Positions 1 to 7,252 of a stretch of DNA of 64,000 nucleotides are shown in pieces. Source of the stretch: Bacteroidales bacterium (GTDB lineage Bacteria > Bacteroidota > Bacteroidia > Bacteroidales > P3); contig JAGAYN010000031.1 in the NCBI GenBank assembly GCA_017940465.1, positions 1 to 64,000 on the forward strand, given 5' to 3'. The notes below the pieces were generated by a model. The model ran no database searches. It was not told the origin of the DNA and saw only the letters and a list, made by a program, of their open reading frames with translations. A program made the position numbers and the translations under genes. Every line of letters begins with the position of its first letter. Position 1 is the first letter of the stretch.

Positions 1-74
1 CCCCCGGCGTGTACATGCTGACGGTCAGCACCCCGCACCATACCGCCACCCTGCGCCTCGTCAGGCACCGTTAG
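1..74 (+). CDS. C-terminal tail of a T9SS cargo protein (partial)
   Basis: Only the last 24 codons are in the window, read in frame 3 and ending at TAG (72-74). The encoded tail begins PGVYMLTVST and ends in LRLVRHR. The pattern of a turn, GVY, a hydrophobic strand and a short basic end is how type A T9SS C-terminal sorting domains finish, and the complete example at 59870-62581 ends in the same way (AGAYFVRVT then a basic end). The protein would be exported and either released or anchored at the cell surface. The start and the functional domain lie outside the window. Confidence 0.6.
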   Translation, partial: PGVYMLTVSTPHHTATLRLVRHR

Positions 75-100
75 CCCCGCCCCTGGCCGCCGTCCCGACC

Positions 101-198
101 CGGACCTGTGTCGGACCCCACTCGGACCCTTGTCGGAGAAACTCGGAGTTGACTCGGAGTTGACACGGAGTTGTCTCGGAGTTGATACGGAGGAGGGA
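101..198. repeat. 11-bp-phased tandem repeat array, module A
   Basis: About nine units begin with CGGA and follow each other every 11 bp, with one 10-bp unit at 134-143. The clearest are CGGAGTTGACT, CGGAGTTGACA, CGGAGTTGTCT and CGGAGTTGATA (144-187). The 40 bp at 141-180 recur perfectly, in inverted orientation, at 40993-41032. The array lies between the stop of the upstream gene and the rimP promoter. Its function is unknown. Confidence 0.85.
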
Positions 199-241
199 AC
201 GGGGCCCCGGGGAGAAAAATTTGCGTTTTTGCAAAGTTTTT

Positions 242-272
242 TTTGCCAGTTCGGAAAATGTTCGTACCTTTG
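242..272 (+). promoter_or_regulatory. Promoter of the rimP-nusA-infB operon
   Basis: A Bacteroidetes-type promoter: TTTG at 242-245, 19 nt, then TACCTTTG at 265-272. Transcription should begin a few bases after 276, leaving a leader of about 40 nt before rimP. The spacer has the CCAGT and GTTCG blocks seen at several other promoters in this window. Confidence 0.75.
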
Positions 273-315
273 CACCGAATTTGAAGAGGGGAATCGGCCC
301 TCTTTTTTGTTGGAT

Positions 316-756
316 ATGATAGAGAAAATAAGGATATTAGAGCTGGTAAACAGTGCGTTGGAGGGGAGCGACAAGTTCGTGGTGAACATGAAAATCACTC
401 CCGACAACCGCATTTTTGTCGATATCGACGGCGACAGCGGCGTGACGATCGACGACTGCATCGCGGTGAGCCGTGCCGTGGAGAGCCGGTTGGACCGCGA
501 CGAGGAGGATTTCGAGCTCAACGTGGGCTCGGCCGGGCTGGACCAGCCGCTGAAGCTCACGCGGCAGTACCGCAAGAATGTGGGGCGCGATCTGGAGGTG
601 ACGACCGTGGACGGCGAGCACCTGGAGGGCACGCTCTCCGAGGCCGGCGGGGAGGGCATCGTGCTGACGGTGCCCGGCGGCAGGCGGCAGGCCCCGGCGG
701 AACACCGCCTGGCCTACGCCGACATCAAGAGCGCCCGCGTGGCCGTGAGGTTTTGA
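316..756 (+). CDS. rimP: Ribosome maturation factor RimP
   Basis: This cytoplasmic factor is needed for maturation of the 30S ribosomal subunit. The 146-residue product has the family's usual length and a two-domain layout: an N-terminal alpha/beta half with the VNVGSAGLDQPL-like block (here NVGSAGLDQPLKL) and a C-terminal SH3-like barrel beginning near GRDLEVTT. The reading frame is open upstream to 130, but that part overlaps the 11-bp repeat array and the promoter, so ATG at 316 is chosen. It heads the conserved rimP-nusA-infB operon, with the nusA start 20 nt past its stop. Confidence 0.93.
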   Translation: MIEKIRILELVNSALEGSDKFVVNMKITPDNRIFVDIDGDSGVTIDDCIAVSRAVESRLDRDEEDFELNVGSAGLDQPLKLTRQYRKNVGRDLEVTTVDGEHLEGTLSEAGGEGIVLTVPGGRRQAPAEHRLAYADIKSARVAVRF

Positions 757-776
757 ATGTTAAACAATATTGTAAT

Positions 777-2012
777 ATGAAGACGTTAGATTTGAGTGGT
801 TCCTTTCAGGAATTCAAGGAGTTCAAGAATATCGACCGCGAGACGCTGATGCGCATCCTCGAGGAGGTGTTCCGCTCGGCGCTGGCCAAGCGCTACGGGT
901 CGGAGGACAACTTCGACATCATCGTCAATATCGACAAGGGCGACCTTGAGATATTCCGCAACAGGACCATTGTGGAGGACGGCGCGGTGAAGGACCCGAG
1001 CCGTGAGATAGCGCTGAGCGACGCCGTGAAGATAGAGGCCGACTTCGAGGTGGGCGAGGAGCTTTCCGAGCCTATCCAGATGGCCGACTTCGGGCGCCGC
1101 GAGATCCTCTCCATCCGGCAGAACCTGGTGGGCAAGATCCAGGACTACGAGAAGTCGCTCGTGTTCCAGAAATACCGCGACAAGGTGGGCGAGATCATCG
1201 TCGGCGAGGTCTACCAGCCCTGGAACAAGGAGGTGCTGATACTGGACGACGAGAAGATAGAGCTGGTGCTGCCCAAGAGCGAGCAGATACCGGCCGACCG
1301 CTTCCGCAAGGGCGACACGGTGCGCGCCATCGTGCTGAAGGTGGAGATGAGGAACAACTCGCCCGTGATTGTCCTCTCGAGGACGAGCCCCATCTTCCTG
1401 GAACGCCTGCTCGAGGCCGAGGTGCCGGAGATATACGACGGCCTGATCACCATCCGCAACATCGTGCGCCAGCCCGGCGAACGCGCCAAGATAGCGGTGG
1501 AGAGCTACGACGACCGCATCGACCCCGTAGGCTCCTGTGTGGGTGTCAAGGGCGGCCGTATCCACGGCATTGTGCGCGAGCTCCGCAATGAAAACATAGA
1601 TGTCATCAATTACTCGTCGCGCCCGGACCTGATGATCCAGCGCGCGCTGAGCCCCGCCAAGGTGAGCAACATCAAGATCAACGAGGAGGAGAAGAAGGCC
1701 GAGGTGTTCATGCAGCCGGACCAGGTGAGCCTCGCCATCGGCAAGGGCGGCTACAATATCAAGTTGGCCTCGCGGCTGGTGGGCTACGAGATCGAGGTCT
1801 ACCGCGACACCGACGAGGACTATGACGATGTGGCACTGGCCGAATTCAACGACGAAATCGAGCAGTGGGTCATCGACGAGCTGGTCAAGATAGGCTGCGA
1901 CACCGCCAAGAGCGTGCTCAACCTGCCCAAGCAGGAGCTCATCACGCGCACCGACTTGGAGGAGGAGACCATAGACCACGTGCTGGATGTGCTGAAGGCG
2001 GAGTTTGAATAA
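777..2012 (+). CDS. nusA: Transcription termination/antitermination factor NusA
   Basis: NusA binds RNA polymerase and nascent RNA, and modulates pausing, termination and antitermination. The 411-residue protein shows the N-terminal polymerase-binding domain, an S1 domain around residues 145-215 (VGEIIVGEVYQ onward) and tandem KH domains around 240-360 (DPVGSCVGVKGGRI, then VSLAIGKGGYN). It ends in a short acidic helical region, without the extra C-terminal repeats of the enterobacterial protein. ATG at 777 is preferred to an upstream in-frame TTG at 753, which overlaps the rimP stop. It lies in the operon between rimP and infB. Confidence 0.95.
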   Translation: MKTLDLSGSFQEFKEFKNIDRETLMRILEEVFRSALAKRYGSEDNFDIIVNIDKGDLEIFRNRTIVEDGAVKDPSREIALSDAVKIEADFEVGEELSEPIQMADFGRREILSIRQNLVGKIQDYEKSLVFQKYRDKVGEIIVGEVYQPWNKEVLILDDEKIELVLPKSEQIPADRFRKGDTVRAIVLKVEMRNNSPVIVLSRTSPIFLERLLEAEVPEIYDGLITIRNIVRQPGERAKIAVESYDDRIDPVGSCVGVKGGRIHGIVRELRNENIDVINYSSRPDLMIQRALSPAKVSNIKINEEEKKAEVFMQPDQVSLAIGKGGYNIKLASRLVGYEIEVYRDTDEDYDDVALAEFNDEIEQWVIDELVKIGCDTAKSVLNLPKQELITRTDLEEETIDHVLDVLKAEFE

Positions 2013-2042
2013 TTAACCGAAAAAGAAAGGACGCGACTGATT

Positions 2043-4907
2043 ATGGCAAGTTTCAGACTGACAAAAGCAGCCAAGGACCTCAACGTGGGTATACAGACCC
2101 TCGTGGAGTACCTGGCGAAGAAGGGGCACCAAGTGGAGCTCAACCCCAACACGAAGATTAGTGAGGAGCAGTATGAGCTGCTGGCCGCCGCATTCCACGG
2201 CGAACGCAAGGTGAAGGAAGAAGCCGACAAGATCGAGCTTGTCACCGGCGCCAACCGGGTGGTGGAGCTGCAACCCAAGGAGCAGCCTGAAGCCGAGTCC
2301 GAAGAGGTATTCATCAAGACCTATGCCTCGCCCGTCGCAGCCCCTGCCCCGGAACCCGCTCCGGAGCCGGAACCCATGCCCGAACCCGAGCCCCGGCCCG
2401 AACCGGAGCCCGAGCCGCAGCCCGTGGAGGCGGCGGCCGTGGCCGAGGAGCCTGTGGCCGAAGCCGCCGAAGAGGCATCCGGACAGGCCGAAAGCGCCAG
2501 CCCGCTCAAGGTGCTGGGCACGGTCGACCTCGCCTCGCTCAACCAGCGCACGCGTCCCGATAAGAAGAAACGCCCCAAGAAGGGCGAGAAAGCCGCCCCA
2601 GCCCCCGCCCCGGCGGCTGCGGAAAAACCCGCCCCGGCCCCTGCTCCGGCCCCCGAACCTCCCGCCCCGGAACCCGTCAAACCCGCCGAACCGGCCAAAC
2701 CCGAGCCCGAGTTCATCCAGACTCAGTATACCAAGCTCGAGGGCCCCAAGGTGCTCGACAAGATAGACCTCAGCCAGTTCTCCAAGGACGGTGCCGACAC
2801 CCCCGGCAGCAAGCGCAAGCGCAAGCACACCAAGAAGGAGGCCATCAGTGCCCAGGAAGTGAAGAAAATTGGCGCCGAGGTGGCCAAGAAAGAGAGCAAG
2901 GAGAAGGAGAAAGCCAAGAAAGAAAGCCAGCGTAACGCGGCCCAGCAGCAGTCGGCTGGCGGAAAGAAGAAGAAAAAGAAGGAGGAGAAGAAGCCCGAGA
3001 TCGACGACAATGAGATAGAGAAGCAGATAAAAGAGACGCTGGCTCGCCTGTCGCCCCTCGGCAAATCCAAGACCTCCAAGCACAACCGCGAGAAGCGCCA
3101 GAAGGTCCACGCCCAGATGGAGGAGGAGATGCTCCGCGAGATGGAGGGCCAGAAGACCCTGCAGGTGACGGAGTTCGTCACCGCCAACGAGCTGGCCACC
3201 ATGATGAATGTGCCGGTGACCAAGATTATCGCCACCTGCATGTCCGTCGGCATCTTCGTCAGCATCAACCAGCGCCTCGACGCCGAGACCATCAAGCTCA
3301 TCGCCGACGAGTTCGGCTTCGACATCAACTTCGCCTCGGAGGATGTGGTGAACACCATCAGCAAAATCGAGGAGGAAGACCGCCCCGAGGACCTCGTCAC
3401 CCGCAATCCCATTGTCACCGTCATGGGTCATGTCGACCATGGCAAGACGTCGCTGCTCGACTACATCCGCAAGACCAACGTCATCGCCGGCGAGGCGGGC
3501 GGCATCACGCAGCACATCGGTGCCTACGAGGTGACCACCGCCGAGGGTCGCAAGATCACCTTCCTCGACACCCCCGGCCACGAGGCCTTCACCGCCATGC
3601 GTGCCCGCGGTGCCAAGATGACCGACATCGCCATCATCGTCATCGCTGCCGACGACAAGATCATGCCGCAGACGGTCGAGGCCATCAACCACGCCCAGTC
3701 GGCCGGTGTGCCTATCGTCTTCGCCATCAACAAAATCGACAAGCCCGGCGCCGACCCCGACCGCATCAAGACCGAGCTGGCCAACATGAACCTGCTGGTC
3801 GAGGAGTGGGGCGGCAAATACCAGAGCCAGGACATCAGCGCCAAGAAAGGCATCAACGTCGAGGAACTGCTTGAGAAAGTGATTCTCCAGGCCGACATCA
3901 TGGAGCTCAAAGGCAACCCCAACAAGCGCGCCAAGGGCACCGTCATCGAGAGCACCCTCGACAAGGGTCGCGGCTATGTGGCCAAGATTCTCGTCGAGGA
4001 CGGCACCATCCGCAAGGGCGACCCCATCGTGGCCGGTGCCGTGGCCGGAAGGGTCCGCGCCATGTACAACGAGCGCAACCAGGAGGTGATGGAGGCAGGC
4101 CCCTCGCAGCCCGTTCTCCTGCTGGGCCTCACTGGTGCCTGCCAGGCCGGCGACACCTTCAACGTCATGGAGAACGAGAAGGAGGCCAAGGACATCGCCG
4201 CCAAGCGTACCCAGCTGCAGCGCGAGCAGGGCATCCGCACCCAGACGCACCTCACCCTCGAGGAGATCGGCCGTCGCCGCGCCCTCGGCAACTTCAAGGA
4301 GCTCAACATCATCGTCAAAGCCGACGTGGACGGCTCCGTCGAGGCCCTCAGCGACTCGCTCATCAAGCTCAGCAACGAGGAGGTGCAGGTCAACGTCATC
4401 CACAAGGCCGTGGGTCAGATTTCGGAGAACGACGTCATGCTGGCCATGACGGCCGACGCCATCATCATCGGCTTCCAGGTGCGCCCCTCCGTCGGCGCCC
4501 GCAAGATGGCAGAGACCGAGCACATCGACATCCGCCTCTACAGCATCATCTACGACGCCATCAACGAGCTCAAGGACGCCATCGAGGGCATGCTCGCCCC
4601 CGAGACGCAGGAGAAGATCGTGGCCAACCTCGAAATCCGCGAAACCTTCAAGATCAGCAAGGTGGGCACCATCGCCGGCTGTATGTGCCTCGACGGCAAA
4701 ATCAACCGCCAGAGCAACATCCGCATCATCCGCGACGGCATCGTGGTCTACACCGGCAAGCTCGCCTCCCTCAAGCGCTTCAAGGACGACGTCAAGGAGG
4801 TTGTCAGCGGCCAGGACTGCGGCCTGAACATCGAAAACTACAACGACATCAAAGTCGGCGACATCGTCGAAGCCTACGAGATCATCGAAATAAAACGCAA
4901 ACTGTAA
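2043..4907 (+). CDS. infB: Translation initiation factor IF-2
   Basis: This GTPase delivers fMet-tRNA to the 30S subunit and promotes subunit joining. The product has 954 residues. The N-terminus carries an IF2_N fold (residues 1-55), then a long low-complexity linker rich in Pro-Glu and Ala-Pro pairs (about 95-230) and a Lys-rich stretch (about 260-325). The G domain follows, with GHVDHGKTS near 462, DTPGHEAF near 508 and NKID near 562, then the beta-barrel and C-terminal domains. Length and layout are normal for Bacteroidales. It is the last protein gene of the rimP operon. Confidence 0.97.
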   Translation: MASFRLTKAAKDLNVGIQTLVEYLAKKGHQVELNPNTKISEEQYELLAAAFHGERKVKEEADKIELVTGANRVVELQPKEQPEAESEEVFIKTYASPVAAPAPEPAPEPEPMPEPEPRPEPEPEPQPVEAAAVAEEPVAEAAEEASGQAESASPLKVLGTVDLASLNQRTRPDKKKRPKKGEKAAPAPAPAAAEKPAPAPAPAPEPPAPEPVKPAEPAKPEPEFIQTQYTKLEGPKVLDKIDLSQFSKDGADTPGSKRKRKHTKKEAISAQEVKKIGAEVAKKESKEKEKAKKESQRNAAQQQSAGGKKKKKKEEKKPEIDDNEIEKQIKETLARLSPLGKSKTSKHNREKRQKVHAQMEEEMLREMEGQKTLQVTEFVTANELATMMNVPVTKIIATCMSVGIFVSINQRLDAETIKLIADEFGFDINFASEDVVNTISKIEEEDRPEDLVTRNPIVTVMGHVDHGKTSLLDYIRKTNVIAGEAGGITQHIGAYEVTTAEGRKITFLDTPGHEAFTAMRARGAKMTDIAIIVIAADDKIMPQTVEAINHAQSAGVPIVFAINKIDKPGADPDRIKTELANMNLLVEEWGGKYQSQDISAKKGINVEELLEKVILQADIMELKGNPNKRAKGTVIESTLDKGRGYVAKILVEDGTIRKGDPIVAGAVAGRVRAMYNERNQEVMEAGPSQPVLLLGLTGACQAGDTFNVMENEKEAKDIAAKRTQLQREQGIRTQTHLTLEEIGRRRALGNFKELNIIVKADVDGSVEALSDSLIKLSNEEVQVNVIHKAVGQISENDVMLAMTADAIIIGFQVRPSVGARKMAETEHIDIRLYSIIYDAINELKDAIEGMLAPETQEKIVANLEIRETFKISKVGTIAGCMCLDGKINRQSNIRIIRDGIVVYTGKLASLKRFKDDVKEVVSGQDCGLNIENYNDIKVGDIVEAYEIIEIKRKL

Positions 4908-4950
4908 GACAATAAAACACAACACCCGCCGTTATTAACGGCAAAAGGTT

Positions 4951-5022
4951 GCCTCCTTAGTTCAACGGATAGAACGGAAGTTTCCTAAACTTTAGATGAG
5001 GGTTCGATTCCCCCAGGGGGTA
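4951..5022 (+). tRNA. tRNA-Arg, anticodon CCT
   Basis: The sequence folds as a cloverleaf. The acceptor strands are GCCTCCT and AGGGGGT, the D stem is GTTC/GAAC, the anticodon loop is TTCCTAA with CCT at the decoding positions, and the T loop is TTCGATT. One A-C mismatch lies in the T stem, and no CCA is encoded. It follows infB by 43 bp and marks the left edge of the defence island. tRNA genes are frequent integration sites, but I found no matching direct repeat of its 3' end further right. Confidence 0.88.
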
Positions 5023-5025
5023 CAA

Positions 5026-5063
5026 AAACGAGAGTTCACCACGGCCTCTCGTTTCCCTTTTTT
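5026..5063 (+). terminator. Intrinsic terminator after tRNA-Arg
   Basis: A 9-bp stem (AAACGAGAG at 5026-5034 paired with CTCTCGTTT at 5046-5054) is followed by CCC and six T. It would end the infB/tRNA-Arg transcript. Confidence 0.8.
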
Positions 5064-5096
5064 GCATATCTCATCACCATCTTCCCCAAGCCCGTC

Positions 5097-5140
5097 CCTT
5101 CGGTGATCCTTCGGTGATCCTTCTACGATCCATCTTCGAT
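5097..5140. repeat. 11-bp-phased tandem repeat, module D
   Basis: Four contiguous 11-bp units: CCTTCGGTGAT twice exactly, then CCTTCTACGAT and CCATCTTCGAT. It lies between the tRNA-Arg terminator and the broken winged-helix remnant, at the left border of the island. Unit length and phasing match the other arrays, although the unit sequence is different. Confidence 0.8.
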
Positions 5141-5160
5141 GTCTCGGCAAAACCACCCCA

Positions 5161-5304
5161 TCGCCCCACCTCCCCTACACCGGCTCCGCCCGGCATCCCA
5201 GCATCTCTGACGCCACCGTCAAACGTCGCCTCCAGTTCCTCAAATCCCAAGGCCTCATCCTCCTTCGTGTCTCCAATAAAACCGGTCACTGGGCACTGCC
5301 CTGA
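5161..5304 (+). pseudogene. 3' remnant of a winged-helix protein (AAA_4/AlbA or Fic type)
   Basis: In the frame ending at TGA 5302-5304 the translation from 5203 reads ISDATVKRRLQFLKSQGL, followed by a strand ending in NKTGHWALP. This is the C-terminal winged helix found at the end of divergent AAA_4/AlbA transcription-regulator-like proteins and of some Fic proteins. The frame is closed upstream by TGA at 5104-5106, it has no plausible start, and nothing precedes it but the tandem repeat and the tRNA. I read it as the leftover end of a gene lost at the island border. Confidence 0.55.
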
Positions 5305-5466
5305 TAATCCATCCGTCAAAAGCGATTGATTATCCAATCAAGATAACAACATAGAAATCAAAACGGGTACATCCTCTGTCAGAGGTGTCTGCTCGAAGTC
5401 ATATACGGTGGTGAGAGTGGTATTAAGATGATACTTAAACAGATAAGGATTAGCAACATAAAATAT

Positions 5467-5497
5467 TTTGCCACTTTGAAATAATTTCGTATTTTTG
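5467..5497 (+). promoter_or_regulatory. Promoter of the ATPase-Toprim pair
   Basis: TTTG at 5467-5470, 19 nt, then TATTTTTG at 5490-5497. The spacer begins CCACT and ends TTTCG, close to the other promoters here. The start codon of the ATPase gene is about 25 nt downstream of the expected transcription start. Confidence 0.7.
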
Positions 5498-5527
5498 CAA
5501 TGCATATAATATAAATATACAACCGCT

Positions 5528-6607
5528 ATGGACGGATTCAAAAATATTGAAATCAGCAATTTCAGAGGTATTGACCACCTTGAGATTGATGATTTTTCGC
5601 GCGTCAATGTCATTCTCGGACAGAATAGCTCCGGCAAGAGTTCCGTGCTTGAGTGCATACTGCTGCTAATGGGCATGTCGAACCCCGACCTACCCCAAGC
5701 CATTAATGCAATTCGGTCACGCAGTTTCAGCAACTTCGCAGATTTAGGATATCTGTTCCATAATTACGACCTGAAAGTGAAGCCTGAGGTCGCCGCCGAA
5801 CTATTTGATGATGCCAAACGCCATCTCTCATTGGAAATGACTTATACTTTCGACGAGAAATCACGGACAGACGACCAAAACGGGAGTATACCCACCTCCG
5901 AGACCAAAACCTTTCTTAACACCTTGAGGATGAATTTTGATACCGAATCCGGCCAGAACAAAAACAATTATGAATGCAGCATCACAGTCAATCCGCAGGG
6001 ATTGATTTCAAACAAAAGAATGGCAGAGGGCTATCTCGAGAAGAACAGCGTGGCATTCATATCGTCGGATCTCGCGGCAGGCAACCCCGCCAACGACTTG
6101 GTCGAACTGGCAAAGCGCAAAAGAAAAGACATCGTGACCGAGCAACTCCAGCATTTCGACAACCGCATAACCACATTGGAGATACTAAACAACCTCGCCT
6201 ACGTCGGATTGGATGGTATCGACCAGCTGTTGACTGTCAACATGCAAGGCGATGGACTGCGTCGCTACCTGAACATCGTCGCAGCCTCAGCCAATCCGAT
6301 GAACAACATCCTGTTGATTGACGAGATTGAGAATGGCCTACATTATTCTGCCTACAAGAAACTCTGGGAAGCCCTCTTCTCACTGGCAGTAAGCGCCAAT
6401 AAACAAATTTTCGTTACTACGCACAGCAAAGAGACCCTTCAAAAACTCTACCAGATGATTGAAGAACACCCAGAGTACCAGAACGAGATGGCCTTGTACA
6501 CGCTGGAACAGACCAAACTCAAGGGGCACCAAGCTTACCGTTATCCTTACGAAGGTCTTGCCGAGGCCTGCAGAAACAATGTCGAAATCAGAGGCATTGC
6601 CCTATGA
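5528..6607 (+). CDS. OLD/PARIS-like AAA ATPase
   Basis: A 359-residue ATPase of the AAA_15/AAA_21 (ABC/SMC-like) group. Walker A is GQNSSGKSS at residues 31-39, Walker B is LLIDEIENGLH near 262-272, and a switch histidine lies in TTHSKET near 296-302. There is no long coiled coil or membrane segment. The next gene overlaps its stop by 4 nt and encodes a Toprim-type protein. Pairs of this kind occur in OLD-family systems and in the PARIS system (AriA plus AriB), where the ATPase senses phage and releases the Toprim effector. Assignment to PARIS itself is inference. The gene is clearly more AT-rich than the housekeeping genes. Confidence 0.8.
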   Translation: MDGFKNIEISNFRGIDHLEIDDFSRVNVILGQNSSGKSSVLECILLLMGMSNPDLPQAINAIRSRSFSNFADLGYLFHNYDLKVKPEVAAELFDDAKRHLSLEMTYTFDEKSRTDDQNGSIPTSETKTFLNTLRMNFDTESGQNKNNYECSITVNPQGLISNKRMAEGYLEKNSVAFISSDLAAGNPANDLVELAKRKRKDIVTEQLQHFDNRITTLEILNNLAYVGLDGIDQLLTVNMQGDGLRRYLNIVAASANPMNNILLIDEIENGLHYSAYKKLWEALFSLAVSANKQIFVTTHSKETLQKLYQMIEEHPEYQNEMALYTLEQTKLKGHQAYRYPYEGLAEACRNNVEIRGIAL

Positions 6608-7221
6608 GCAAAAAATTGTTCACATTGTATCTCGAAGGCATCGCCGACATTGTATTCTTCAAACAATACATACAACATTGCTTCGGCGTTGTTGTTCCTG
6701 ATGAGCAAATCGTCAATCTGGAAGGTTGGACAAACCTAAAAGGTATTTCCGCTTTACGACGTATGCGCAGCACCATGGACAACGGCGGCATAAACATAGT
6801 CATCCTTGATGCCGACACCGACTTTGATGCACGACGTAACGACGTGTTGGCGTGGAAGCAGGCTAATGGCGTTGATTTCGAATTGTTCCCCCTCCCCAAC
6901 AATCATGATGCGGGTACATTGGAAGACTTGCTGGAGCATATCATCAACCCCAACAACCGACCCATCTTCGACTGTTGGGAACACTACGAACAGGAACTGG
7001 TACAGCTTGACATCCCCGGACGCACCCCGCCACCTTTAACCACCCCTGCCAAGAAGACCAAAATCTACGGTTATCTGGAAGCCCTGCTGGGAGAGAGCCA
7101 GAAGAAACTGATCAAAGAAGCGAACCGCAACTATGAGGACACCCTACACTGGAATCTGAATGCAGAATACCTAAGGTATCTGAAAACTTTTCTCGGGCAC
7201 CATCTCGTATACGTAGAATAA
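6604..7221 (+). CDS. Toprim-fold effector partner (DUF3226/DUF4435-like)
   Basis: A 205-residue protein with Toprim signature residues: an N-terminal glutamate in YLEGIADIVFF (E11), a DxD in VILDADTDF (about 69-71), and an acidic block in NNHDAGTLEDLLEH (about 100-113). Toprim proteins of this kind act as metal-dependent nucleases in OLD-like defence systems. The start overlaps the ATPase stop by 4 nt (ATGA), so the two are probably translated together. It is shorter than typical AriB proteins. I infer a phage-defence effector that the ATPase holds inactive; the substrate cannot be told from sequence. Confidence 0.75.
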   Translation: MSKKLFTLYLEGIADIVFFKQYIQHCFGVVVPDEQIVNLEGWTNLKGISALRRMRSTMDNGGINIVILDADTDFDARRNDVLAWKQANGVDFELFPLPNNHDAGTLEDLLEHIINPNNRPIFDCWEHYEQELVQLDIPGRTPPPLTTPAKKTKIYGYLEALLGESQKKLIKEANRNYEDTLHWNLNAEYLRYLKTFLGHHLVYVE

Positions 7222-7252
7222 ACTGGGAAAAATCAGAAATACAATATTATTT

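Noticed and set aside
130..315. An extended RimP N-terminus starting at 130
   Set aside because: It would translate the 11-bp repeat array and the promoter. RimP proteins have no such extension, and ATG 316 matches the family start.
2013..4925. A 970-codon open frame antisense to infB
   Set aside because: Strong third-position GC bias in the real gene keeps the complement open. The translated product is low-complexity (Leu, Val, Asp, Gly) and matches no family.
5338..5733. A minus-strand gene opposite the start of the ATPase gene
   Set aside because: It covers the promoter and first codons of the ATPase gene, and the product has no recognisable features.
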